6,538 nucleotides of DNA from Candidatus Izemoplasmatales bacterium (GTDB taxonomy: Bacteria; Bacillota_I; Bacilli_A; Izemoplasmatales; Hujiaoplasmataceae): contig JAQUZK010000080.1 of the NCBI GenBank assembly GCA_028691335.1, positions 1 to 6,538 on the forward strand. Direction: 5' to 3'. The translations under genes and the position numbers were made by a program. This document shows positions 1 through 5,264 of the stretch, piece by piece. Position 1 is the first letter of the stretch, and the number at the start of each line of letters is the position of its first letter. The notes below the pieces were generated by a model, which was not told the DNA's origin, searched no databases, and saw only the letters and a list, made by a program, of their open reading frames with translations.

Positions 1-1088
1 TTTCTAATAATTATAGTGAGAACAAAACTAACGTTTCAGAAATGATAGCTATTAATGGAAACTATCCAACTATTAAGTTGCTGCCAAGTAGTTATGAGTA
101 TAACTTTCAATCTTCAGTCCCTAAAGTTTTAAATGAAGGCTATGGATACAACACAGCTTATTTTCATGATAATTACGCTAATTTTTATGAAAGAGATAAG
201 TTAATGGGTTCTTTAGGTTTTGAGCATTTCTATTCTCATGATGAGATGTTCCCTGGACAAGAAAGATGGAGCTGGAGCGGGGATTATACTTTAGATAGTA
301 TAACAGTTGAAAAAGTAATTGAAAGAATGGAGTTTGGTGACGAGCCTTTTTATTATAATTGGGCCACGATGATAATGCATGGACCTTACAATTATCATCC
401 AACTAACATCAGGTTGTTTGAGTCAAAAGGTTATTTTGAAGCCATTGATCAGGCTACTCAAAATGGTGATTGGTTCAACCCTTTAGAGTTCGCAGATGAG
501 AAGGATCGTTTAAGAATAAGATATTATGAAGCGGCTGTAATGGATTTCGATATAGCCTTAGGTAAAATGCTTGATGCTTTAGAAGAAAACGATGAGTTAA
601 ATGATACGGTTATAGTTTTGTTCGGTGACCATAATGTTTATTATCATACATTACATTTAGTTATGAACGATGCGAGTGAAGATGAGTATTATAATATGGA
701 TCTTTATAAAGCTTTTCTTTCCATATATAATCCTACCTTGACAAAAGAGTATTTAAAAACACATGAAGACACTAAGATTACTAAGTTTACTTCACCTTAT
801 AATATAGCTCCAACCTTGTATGATTTATTGGGTATAGAATATAATCAAAATCTACTTTTAGGTGAAACTGTATTTTCTGATCATCAAGAAGTATTTTATA
901 CTAATAAACTAACTGGTTTCTTTGATGATAATCTATATAGTGATGATGGTTATGATATTATTTATAATAAGAATAATGTGGATGAAGAATACATAGAAGA
1001 TTTTATTGCGACTTGTGATGTTTTAAGATATCGACTAGAAGTTATTAATTATTGGTATGATAAGACTAAAGTTAATAAAGCAAATTAA
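1..1088 (+). CDS. LtaS-like sulfatase (lipoteichoic acid synthase family), C-terminal part, 5' end outside window
   Basis: Extracellular alkaline-phosphatase/sulfatase-fold enzyme of the lipoteichoic acid synthase type. Characterised members move glycerol-phosphate from phosphatidylglycerol onto a glycolipid anchor or growing chain outside the membrane. The frame is open to the window edge (first full codon at 3), and the N-terminal membrane helices must lie upstream. The first ATG, at 42, is not the start: the segment KTNVSEM just before it aligns with the LtaS stretch KTSDAEF that carries the catalytic threonine, here the codon at 27-29. Other family blocks are FHDN and LGFEHFY, WSGDYTLDS, an HGPY histidine (codon 378-380), the metal-binding GDH (Asp codon 627-629), and a closing IAPTLYDLLGI block. 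All key residues expected in this part appear to be present, so it is probably active. The exact phosphotransfer substrate cannot be told from sequence; other alkaline-phosphatase-superfamily phosphoglycerol transferases look similar. The next gene starts 36 bases downstream. Confidence 0.88.
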   Translation, partial: SNNYSENKTNVSEMIAINGNYPTIKLLPSSYEYNFQSSVPKVLNEGYGYNTAYFHDNYANFYERDKLMGSLGFEHFYSHDEMFPGQERWSWSGDYTLDSITVEKVIERMEFGDEPFYYNWATMIMHGPYNYHPTNIRLFESKGYFEAIDQATQNGDWFNPLEFADEKDRLRIRYYEAAVMDFDIALGKMLDALEENDELNDTVIVLFGDHNVYYHTLHLVMNDASEDEYYNMDLYKAFLSIYNPTLTKEYLKTHEDTKITKFTSPYNIAPTLYDLLGIEYNQNLLLGETVFSDHQEVFYTNKLTGFFDDNLYSDDGYDIIYNKNNVDEEYIEDFIATCDVLRYRLEVINYWYDKTKVNKAN

Positions 1089-1124
1089 GTTTAAAAATAT
1101 CAAATTATGAGGTGAAGAAGTATT

Positions 1125-1688
1125 ATGTGGAAGGCTATTTGGGATTTTATCAGTTCAGTTCCTTTGTGGGAAGCTGCTTTAATATTATCAGCTAAGGTTA
1201 TAGAGGTAGCTATATCAACTTTAAGAATAATTTTTATTGGTAAAGGGTTAAGAAAACCCGGTACTTTGTTAGCCTTGATTGAAATATTTTTATGGGTTTT
1301 TATAGCCTCGAGAGTTATTACTGGCATGGCCGATTCACCTATGAAAGGTGTTTATTATAGTGTTGGGTTTGCTTTAGGTGTATATTTAGGGTCGATACTA
1401 GAAGGTAGATTAGCTGTAGGCAAGGTTTTAATTCAAGCAGTAATTATGAAAGATGAAGCGAATTCTGTTATAAACGCTCTAAGAGATGCAGGACATGGCG
1501 TTACAAGTATTGATGCTCATGGTAAGTATAAAGAGAGAGAAGTATTAATGATTTTCGCTAATAGGAAGAATAAAGAAGCTATTTTAAAGTTAATATCTGA
1601 AAATGATGATGATGCTTTAGTAGTAGCTAACGAAGTTAGTTTTTTGCGTGGTGGCTTTGTAAGCCCTTGGAGAAAACTAATGAAGTAA
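1125..1688 (+). CDS. UPF0316 membrane protein with C-terminal DUF2179 domain
   Basis: Small integral membrane protein of the UPF0316 family (DUF5698 plus DUF2179), 187 residues, the usual length. Three hydrophobic helices are visible at about residues 14-37, 45-66 and 74-93. They contain the family pattern VIEVAISTLRIIF and a positively charged loop (GKGLRKPG) between helices 1 and 2. Residues about 100-180 form the soluble DUF2179 domain, with VIMKDEANSVINAL, GHGVTSIDAHGKY and a closing FLRGGF. DUF2179 also occurs on YitT-type membrane proteins. The biochemical role of the family is unknown and I do not assign one. The start is set by GAGGTGAAG at 1109-1117, seven bases before the ATG. It lies 36 bases after the sulfatase gene with no visible promoter or terminator between them, so co-transcription is likely. 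Confidence 0.9.
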   Translation: MWKAIWDFISSVPLWEAALILSAKVIEVAISTLRIIFIGKGLRKPGTLLALIEIFLWVFIASRVITGMADSPMKGVYYSVGFALGVYLGSILEGRLAVGKVLIQAVIMKDEANSVINALRDAGHGVTSIDAHGKYKEREVLMIFANRKNKEAILKLISENDDDALVVANEVSFLRGGFVSPWRKLMK

Positions 1689-1738
1689 TTAAGTATTATA
1701 TATTATTTATGAAACACGCGAAAAAAGAAAAAAAATAG

Positions 1739-1767
1739 TTGAATTTTTTTGAGTTTTCATATACAAT
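1739..1767 (+). promoter_or_regulatory. Promoter of tRNA-Gly
   Basis: TTGAAT (1739-1744), a 17-base spacer and TACAAT (1762-1767) form a near-consensus vegetative sigma-factor promoter. Transcription would begin around 1774, giving an 8-base leader before the mature tRNA 5' end at 1782. The spacing and position fit a stable-RNA promoter well. Confidence 0.65.
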
Positions 1768-1781
1768 ATATATTACGAACT

Positions 1782-1855
1782 GCAGGTGTAGTTTAATGGT
1801 AAAACATCTGCTTGCCATGCAGATGATGGGGGTTCGATTCCCCTCGCTTGCTCCA
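1782..1855 (+). tRNA. tRNA-Gly, anticodon GCC
   Basis: A complete cloverleaf can be drawn. The acceptor stem pairs GCAGGTG with CGCTTGC (two G-U pairs), followed by discriminator T1852 and an encoded CCA at 1853-1855. The D arm is GTTT...AAAC around AATGGTA. The anticodon stem pairs TCTGC with GCAGA around the loop TTGCCAT, which gives anticodon GCC (1814-1816), so it reads GGC/GGU glycine codons. The T arm is GGGGG-TTCGATT-CCCCT. The gene stands alone, with its own promoter just upstream. An insertion-sequence end begins only eight bases after the CCA, yet the tRNA itself is intact. Confidence 0.97.
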
Positions 1856-1890
1856 GTTCTAAATGAAGTAGCTTCCAAAAGTTGGAGATA

Positions 1891-1899
1891 TGGTATACT
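1891..1899 (+). promoter_or_regulatory. Extended -10 promoter in the IS3-like end
   Basis: TGGTATACT is a TGn extended -10 element, with TATACT at 1894-1899. It has no recognisable -35 box; the hexamer 17 bases upstream is GCTTCC. It lies where an IS3-type transposase promoter is expected, 36 bases before the orfA ATG, and inside a short inverted repeat (TGGT...ACCA). Confidence 0.4.
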
Positions 1900-1904
1900 A
1901 AACC

Positions 1905-1932
1905 ATGCACTCTGATTAAGGGAGCATTTTTT
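1905..1932 (+). terminator. Hairpin plus T-run between tRNA-Gly and the orfA remnant
   Basis: ATGCACTC (1905-1912) pairs with GGGAGCAT (1920-1927) with one A-A mismatch and one G-T pair around a 7-base loop. A run of six T follows (1927-1932), a rho-independent terminator layout. It is the first such structure after tRNA-Gly, so it probably ends that transcript now. The 3' arm includes GGGAG (1920-1924), the only ribosome-binding-site-like sequence for the ATG at 1935, so folding would also hide that site. Such hairpins are known in insertion sequences as a guard against read-through expression of transposase. Confidence 0.5.
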
Positions 1933-1934
1933 AT

Positions 1935-2051
1935 ATGAAAATAACTTTAAAGAAAAAGACAGAGATGTGTGAAGAGCATGTTATAAAGGGGAAATCGTTG
2001 TCACATGTATCAGAGATGTATGTGTCAATAACATTTAAATTTTGTACATAA
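1935..2051 (+). pseudogene. IS3-family orfA N-terminal remnant (helix-turn-helix start)
   Basis: The 38-codon frame starts ATG and reads MKITLKKKTEMCEEHVIKGK followed by SLSHVSEMY. This is the style of the first helix-turn-helix of IS3-type OrfA proteins: basic start, an 'EEH-x(3)-GKSLSHVSE-x-Y' core. After about residue 29 the similarity stops. The rest of the frame, to TAA at 2049-2051, is read from the IS21-like end that begins near 2021. A functional OrfA is about 100 residues, so this is a dead fragment. GGGAG ten bases upstream could still allow translation of a short peptide. Confidence 0.5.
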
Positions 2052-2251
2052 ATCACCTTAGAAAAATGTACATACAAAACATCTTATCTATTCTGTTTTG
2101 AAGCCATGAACCCCTTTCTTTCTTTTAGACGATAACTTTCACCTATAATCTTAACTACAGTGCTGTGATGTAGCACACGATCAAGAATTGCTGCTGATAT
2201 AGTTAAGTCTTGAAATATAACTCCCATGCTTGGATAGTTCAAAGAGTAATT
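2021..2251 (-). mobile_element. Terminal part of an IS21-like element (istB side)
   Basis: The outer end reads TGTCAATAACA from 2023, fitting IS21-family ends that start with TG. Inside it are two copies of TGTACAT (2043-2049 and 2067-2073), spaced 24 bases start to start, like the multiple terminal repeats bound by the IstA transposase. Then comes the C-terminus of istB on the minus strand. The inner boundary lies at about 2246-2258, where group II intron sequence begins, so istA, most of istB and the other terminal repeat are gone. Orientation and order (stop codon about 60 bases from the end) match IS21 layout. Confidence 0.7.
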
Positions 2252-2263
2252 AGCAATAAAAGA
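2084..2263 (-). pseudogene. istB C-terminal remnant (IS21 transposition helper ATPase)
   Basis: The minus-strand frame ends with TAA at 2084-2086 and encodes about 55 residues of clear IstB C-terminus. It includes MGVIFQDLTISAAILDRVL, then HHSTVVKIIGESYRL and a basic tail. The pattern 'FxD-x(4)-AILDR-x-LHHS-x-V-x-I-x-GESYRLK' is diagnostic of the IstB AAA+ helper of IS21 transposases. The Walker A and B regions are missing. The frame stays open to a stop at 2264-2266, but the last few codons (2252-2263) probably belong to the neighbouring intron fragment. The fragment keeps an intact frame, so truncation may be fairly recent. It has no promoter and cannot make a working helper. Confidence 0.8.
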
Positions 2264-2326
2264 TTAGAAAAAAGAGGCCTCGTGAGTGCACGAGACCACT
2301 ATCTACAAATTCATACTGTAATATAG
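2249..2326 (+). pseudogene. C-terminal remnant of a group II intron-encoded reverse transcriptase/maturase
   Basis: The plus-strand frame ending at TAG 2324-2326 reads ...SNKRLEKRGLVSARDHYLQI and then HTVI. This matches the style of the last residues of bacterial group II intron-encoded proteins ('(S/T)N-x-RLEKRGL-x-S-x(3)-HY-x(2)-H'). Only about 25 codons remain. The reverse transcriptase, maturase X and DNA-binding core are absent. The call is strengthened because intron RNA domains V and VI follow directly after the stop, the usual arrangement when the reading frame sits in domain IV. The left edge is uncertain by several codons because it abuts the istB fragment on the other strand. Confidence 0.65.
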
Positions 2327-2405
2327 ATTGAACCGCTCTGTACGTGAACCGTACGCAAGGTCTTGTGAGAGAGGCAAAATAGTAAATATTTAGCCTCTAC
2401 TCGAT
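2249..2405 (+). mobile_element. 3' fragment of a group II intron (ORF end, domains V and VI)
   Basis: After the protein stop at 2326, a domain V-like hairpin spans about 2330-2365. GTACG (2340-2344) pairs with CGTAC (2350-2354) under a TGAAC loop, followed by the two-base GC bulge at 2355-2356 expected on the 3' strand and a CGC triad-like motif (2334-2336). The lower helix is poor: C2338/A2358, C2334/C2362 and C2333/T2363 do not pair, which suggests decay. Domain VI follows: GAGAGAGGC (2367-2375) pairs with GCCTCT and CTC (2393-2402), leaving A2399 bulged, plus an AAATA/TATTT upper stem. A2399 lies 7 bases from the probable intron end at AT 2404-2405, the normal branch-point distance. Domains I-III are missing, so it cannot splice by itself. 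Confidence 0.7.
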
Positions 2406-2484
2406 TTATAGAAATTAAATAATAGGTTATAAATAAAAACGATATATCTTAATGAAAAATAATTAATTTTAAAAATATACTATC

Positions 2485-2497
2485 ATCAATCATTGAT
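2485..2497. promoter_or_regulatory. Operator-like palindrome ahead of the lipoprotein promoter
   Basis: ATCAAT-C-ATTGAT is a perfect 6-base inverted repeat around one central base. It ends seven bases before the TATAAT box and covers the place where a -35 box would be. Position and symmetry suit a binding site for a dimeric regulator, but at this AT content a chance origin is possible and no regulator gene is next to it. Confidence 0.25.
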
Positions 2498-2501
2498 ATT
2501 A

Positions 2502-2510
2502 TGCTATAAT
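2502..2510 (+). promoter_or_regulatory. Extended -10 promoter of the lipoprotein gene
   Basis: TGCTATAAT carries a perfect TATAAT (2505-2510) with the TGn extension. No -35 hexamer is seen at 17 bases; the place holds ATCATC. The transcript would start near 2517, about 30 bases before the ATG. Confidence 0.6.
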
Positions 2511-2547
2511 TGTTTAGTATTAAAAAAAATTATATAGGAGATATAAG

Positions 2548-3039
2548 ATGAAAAAAGTTGTTTTAATGTTATTATTAGTTTTATCAGCGATTACTTTGAC
2601 GGGTTGTGATCTATTTAAACCTGCAGAAAAAGAGTTTTCTGGATCTGGAATAACCATTACTTTAAATGAGGATTTTTCGGTTACAGAGACAGTTTTAGTG
2701 CCTTTCTATCTTGTTTCATTAGATGATATTTTTATGGGGTCAAGAGAGAGTAAAAGTTTATTTACAAATACTACAATAAATAGTTTACAAGACTACGCAG
2801 AAGCTTCTTTGGCTAATGCTGGACATGAAGATGCTACTATTTATGAATCTGATTCAGATACAGATTATATCTACGCTTATTATTCAGCTACTAATGACGG
2901 AACTGAATTTGGCTATATGTTGATTTGCATGGAAAGTGATGATTATTACTATGTGATGAATTTAGGATGTCTAAATAAAGATCTTGAAGGAAATAAAGAA
3001 CAATATATTGAATGGGCAAATACAATTTCTGTCGATTAG
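2548..3039 (+). CDS. Small exported lipoprotein of unknown function
   Basis: 163-residue protein with a type II signal peptide: MKK, a hydrophobic core at residues 4-17, and the lipobox LTGC with Cys20 as the lipid-bearing residue. The mature protein of about 144 residues would be anchored to the outer face of the membrane. It is acidic and rich in Asp, Glu and Tyr, with alternating strands and one helix-like stretch (about residues 77-92). The C-terminal part 'GYMLICMESDDYYYVMNLGC' followed by an 'EQYIEWANTI' helix resembles small PsbP/DUF1795-like exported lipoproteins of Firmicutes, but I cannot confirm a family. AGGAG at 2536-2540 fixes the start. It has its own promoter and lies 81 bases before the diguanylate cyclase gene with no terminator between, so some read-through into that gene is possible. 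Confidence 0.85.
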   Translation: MKKVVLMLLLVLSAITLTGCDLFKPAEKEFSGSGITITLNEDFSVTETVLVPFYLVSLDDIFMGSRESKSLFTNTTINSLQDYAEASLANAGHEDATIYESDSDTDYIYAYYSATNDGTEFGYMLICMESDDYYYVMNLGCLNKDLEGNKEQYIEWANTISVD

Positions 3040-3059
3040 ATATATTAAAATAAATATTG

Positions 3060-3068
3060 TGTTATAAT
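3060..3068 (+). promoter_or_regulatory. Extended -10 promoter of the diguanylate cyclase gene
   Basis: TGTTATAAT includes a perfect TATAAT (3063-3068) with a TGn extension and no clear -35 box. It begins 21 bases after the lipoprotein stop and would give a leader of about 46 bases. The ribosome binding site is diffuse: AGAGG at 3103-3107 is far from the ATG, while AGG at 3111-3113 is at normal distance but short. This suggests modest translation. Confidence 0.5.
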
Positions 3069-3120
3069 TAATTATCAAGTTATTACTTATTAATCTGAAT
3101 AGAGAGGATTAGGTAATTTT

Positions 3121-4092
3121 ATGGATATTAATTATAACAAGTTTTCTAAAGATGAACTCATTAAGGAAATAGAAAAACTTCAGGCTTACAACAATGAACT
3201 TAAAGAGAGTTTTAAGAGTCAAAACGCTAATTTTCTAGAAGAGTTCAGATGGGCTGGAAATTTAGGACAGTGGGCATGGTATTATGATAAGAATGTAGTT
3301 TTGTTCAACGATAGAAAAACTATGAATATTGGATATGACCCTAAAATGGTTGGCGAGATTGGATTTGAGTTTTTTACTAACAAATTACATCCAGATGATT
3401 ATTCTAGAGTTATGAATAATATGAGAAAACATCTAAAGGGAGAAACTCAAGCTTATGAAGTAGAATATCGTATACAACATTTAGATGGTCATTATCTATG
3501 GTATTATGATAGAGGTACTGTAACTAAAAGAGATTCTGAAGGAAAACCGTTAATACTACAAGGGGTAGTTTTTGATATAACCGAGTCCAAACAGGTTGAA
3601 GAAAAATTAAAGTATTTATCTGAAAGAGATGCTTTAACTAATATATATAACCGCAGAATGTTGTATGAACAGATTAATGACTGCATAATGAAAAAATTAA
3701 AAGAGAATAAACCATTTTCTTTATTGATGTTCGATATTGATTATTTTAAGGCAGTCAATGACAACTACGGTCATTTAGTTGGGGATCAAGTGCTTATTGA
3801 GTTAGTTGATTTAGTGAACAAGGATAAACGAGCAAAAGATGAAGTGTTTCGCTATGGAGGCGAAGAGTTTTTCATGATTTTGCCTAGTACAGAATTACAA
3901 GGAGCGATAGTGTTAGCTCAAAGAATACATAATGCTATTCAAGAAAAGGAAATGCCTAAAGTCGGACATATTACTGTTAGTATGGGTGTTGTTGAATACA
4001 AAGAAAAAGAAACAATTGATGACGTTATTAAAAGAGTTGATGATTTGATGTATTTAGCAAAACAAGAAGGAAGAAACTTACTAAGATATTAA
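3121..4092 (+). CDS. Cytosolic PAS-GGDEF diguanylate cyclase
   Basis: Predicted to make cyclic di-GMP from two GTP. The 323-residue protein has three parts. A short charged coiled-coil-like start covers about residues 8-38. One PAS domain of the PAS_3 type covers about residues 42-160, with LHPDD, a 'YEVEYRIQHLDGHYLWYYD' core and a GVVFDITE end. The GGDEF domain covers about residues 160-323. Catalytic features are complete: D170-ALTNIYNRR entry, metal-binding DIDYFK (205-210), substrate-binding N213/D214, and the active-site loop GGEEF (246-250). The allosteric product-inhibition site RxxD is present as RAKD (237-240), exactly five residues before GGEEF. There is no membrane helix or EAL/HD-GYP domain, so this is a soluble cyclase whose activity is probably set by a ligand or state of its PAS domain. 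It has its own promoter and is closed by a strong terminator. The signal sensed and the output are unknown. Confidence 0.93.
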   Translation: MDINYNKFSKDELIKEIEKLQAYNNELKESFKSQNANFLEEFRWAGNLGQWAWYYDKNVVLFNDRKTMNIGYDPKMVGEIGFEFFTNKLHPDDYSRVMNNMRKHLKGETQAYEVEYRIQHLDGHYLWYYDRGTVTKRDSEGKPLILQGVVFDITESKQVEEKLKYLSERDALTNIYNRRMLYEQINDCIMKKLKENKPFSLLMFDIDYFKAVNDNYGHLVGDQVLIELVDLVNKDKRAKDEVFRYGGEEFFMILPSTELQGAIVLAQRIHNAIQEKEMPKVGHITVSMGVVEYKEKETIDDVIKRVDDLMYLAKQEGRNLLRY

Positions 4093-4104
4093 AAAATAAG
4101 GTTT

Positions 4105-4135
4105 AAAAAGATGAAGAAATTCATCTTTTTATTTT
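4105..4135 (+). terminator. Rho-independent terminator after the diguanylate cyclase gene
   Basis: AAAAAGATGAA (4105-4115) pairs perfectly over 11 bases with TTCATCTTTTT (4120-4130) around a GAAA tetraloop, with more T following. It starts 13 bases after the stop codon. The symmetric A and T tracts would let it work in both directions. Confidence 0.8.
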
Positions 4136-4158
4136 ATATAAATTTTTTTTCGTTTTTG

Positions 4159-4167
4159 TGATAAAAT
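4159..4167 (+). promoter_or_regulatory. Extended -10 promoter of the aldose epimerase gene
   Basis: TGATAAAAT holds TAAAAT (4162-4167) with a TGn extension. No -35 box is apparent in the T-rich upstream stretch. A start near 4174 would leave a leader of about 20 bases carrying the ribosome binding site AAGGAG. Confidence 0.4.
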
Positions 4168-4194
4168 AAGGTTGTAGTTAAAGGAGAAGATTAT

Positions 4195-5196
4195 ATGTAT
4201 GAAGTAAAGAAAATTAGAGGTTTTGAGATTATTAAAGTTTATTATGATGATTTAGAAATTGGATTGATGAATTATGGTGCTGGAATATATTCTTTAAGAA
4301 CTAAAGATTTTAAAGGTGTTATGGAAGATATTGTTTTGGTTTATGAAAATATTGATGATTATTATAATAACAATATCTATTTGAACGCCTCAATAGGGCC
4401 AATCTCTGGTAGAGTTAAAAACGGAGAAATTATAACTAAAGATAAAACTTATCAACTAGAAAAAAATAATAATGGTCATGCTCTTCATAGTAGTAATATA
4501 GGTTTATCATATAAGTTTTTTGACTATGAGGTAAATGAGTTTGACGAATATACCGAAGTAGTGTTTTTATATGAAGAAAAGGATATTGTAAGTTATTTGT
4601 GTAAAGTTATCTATCAAGTTTCAAGAGATAAGATTAGAATTAACTTTGAAGTTGAAACTGATCAAGATTTTGTTTTTAACTTAACTAACCATGCTTATTT
4701 TAATTTATCTGGGAATCTTAAAGAAAAAATATATAACCATGAAGTTTTTATTAGAGAAAATCTTAGACATGAATTGAGTGATGAGCTCTTGATTTCGGGA
4801 AAATTATTATCTGAGGAATTATATAATTTTAAGAAGAAAAAATTGGTTGGCTCAACAGTAAAAGAACTAAGTTCTACACCTAAAGGTGGTATAGATGATA
4901 TATATTTCATTCCTGATAATGATTTAAGATATATTTTAGCTACAGTCTATGAACCTAATAGTGGAAGGTTAATTAAAATTAGATCTACATATGATCATTT
5001 AGTTTTTTACTCTCATAATAATATAAATGAACATCCTCTTAAATATTTGGGTGAACATCAAAAGCATTATGCGCTTTGTTTTGAATGTCAGAAAAGCCCT
5101 CTAGGTTTTGTGAATGAAAAAGCGAGCAGTCCGTATCTCAAAAAAGATAAATTGTATCAAGAAAGTATAGTGTTTGAGTTTTCAAATAAACATTAG
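4195..5196 (+). CDS. galM: Aldose 1-epimerase (galactose mutarotase family)
   Basis: Interconverts alpha and beta anomers of aldoses such as galactose or glucose in the cytosol, feeding the Leloir pathway or other sugar use. The 333-residue length fits the family (about 300-350). Visible signatures are GPISGRV with Arg73, NNGHALHSS with His98, the hallmark NLTNHAYFNLSG with the proposed catalytic acid His166, GGIDD with a substrate-binding Asp (234 or 235), and CFECQ with the proposed catalytic base Glu297. These correspond to the Arg, two His, Asp and Glu residues of the well-studied lactococcal enzyme. AAGGAG at 4181-4186 fixes the ATG. No galK, galT or galE gene is next to it, so its sugar cannot be inferred from context, and family members also act on other hexoses or hexose-6-phosphates. 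It seems to be transcribed alone, although no terminator hairpin follows it. Confidence 0.88.
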   Translation: MYEVKKIRGFEIIKVYYDDLEIGLMNYGAGIYSLRTKDFKGVMEDIVLVYENIDDYYNNNIYLNASIGPISGRVKNGEIITKDKTYQLEKNNNGHALHSSNIGLSYKFFDYEVNEFDEYTEVVFLYEEKDIVSYLCKVIYQVSRDKIRINFEVETDQDFVFNLTNHAYFNLSGNLKEKIYNHEVFIRENLRHELSDELLISGKLLSEELYNFKKKKLVGSTVKELSSTPKGGIDDIYFIPDNDLRYILATVYEPNSGRLIKIRSTYDHLVFYSHNNINEHPLKYLGEHQKHYALCFECQKSPLGFVNEKASSPYLKKDKLYQESIVFEFSNKH

Positions 5197-5210
5197 TAGA
5201 AGTTAGATTC

Positions 5211-5239
5211 TTGAAAAATATTAAATAATATATTACAAT
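5211..5239 (+). promoter_or_regulatory. Promoter of the GyrI-like gene
   Basis: TTGAAA (5211-5216), a 17-base spacer and TACAAT (5234-5239) form a strong vegetative promoter 14 bases after the epimerase stop. Initiation around 5246 gives a very short leader before the ribosome binding site at 5251-5259. Confidence 0.6.
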
Positions 5240-5264
5240 ATGTTTTAAGAAAGAGGTGAAACTG

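Larger units (their letters stand above)
1864..2022 (+). mobile_element. Left end of an IS3-family-like element (truncated)
   Basis: The stretch begins TGAAGTAGCTTCCAAAAG, which resembles IS3/IS150-type terminal inverted repeats (5' TG, then a C/A-rich block and AAAAGTT). It continues with a transposase promoter, a hairpin before the reading frame, and the first codons of an orfA-like protein. The element is cut near 2021-2023, where an IS21-like end begins. No matching right inverted repeat occurs in the window, so at least the 3' part of the element is missing or was moved elsewhere. The family call rests on recollected motif style and on the orfA fragment, not on an alignment. Confidence 0.5.

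Noticed and set aside
178..402. Minus-strand open frame inside the sulfatase gene
   Set aside because: It lies antisense within a conserved coding region, has no ribosome binding site and no recognisable motif.
1100..1327. Minus-strand open frame over the start of the UPF0316 gene
   Set aside because: It is a shadow of the membrane-helix codons on the plus strand, with no start signals.
1729..1750. A/T-only inverted repeat after the UPF0316 gene as a terminator
   Set aside because: AAAAAAAT/ATTTTTTT gives eight weak pairs with no G-C, and its loop holds the -35 box of the tRNA promoter. Not convincing as a terminator in this base composition.
1696..1878. Minus-strand frame across tRNA-Gly encoding a peptide with SEGNRTPI
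   Set aside because: This peptide is the well-known artefact of translating the antisense of a tRNA gene. The cloverleaf on the plus strand explains the sequence fully.
1874..1886. TCCAA-AAG-TTGGA inverted repeat just after the tRNA as its terminator
   Set aside because: Five pairs with no T-run. It is better explained as part of the IS-type terminal sequence.
2281..2296. CTCGTG-AGTG-CACGAG hairpin as a separate regulatory RNA or terminator
   Set aside because: The stem lies inside the C-terminal codons of the intron protein remnant and has no T-run after it. It may be incidental.
2406..2484. Possible gene or RNA between the intron end and the lipoprotein promoter
   Set aside because: Only short AT-rich sequence with weak symmetric A/T tracts. 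No frame, hairpin or motif stands out.
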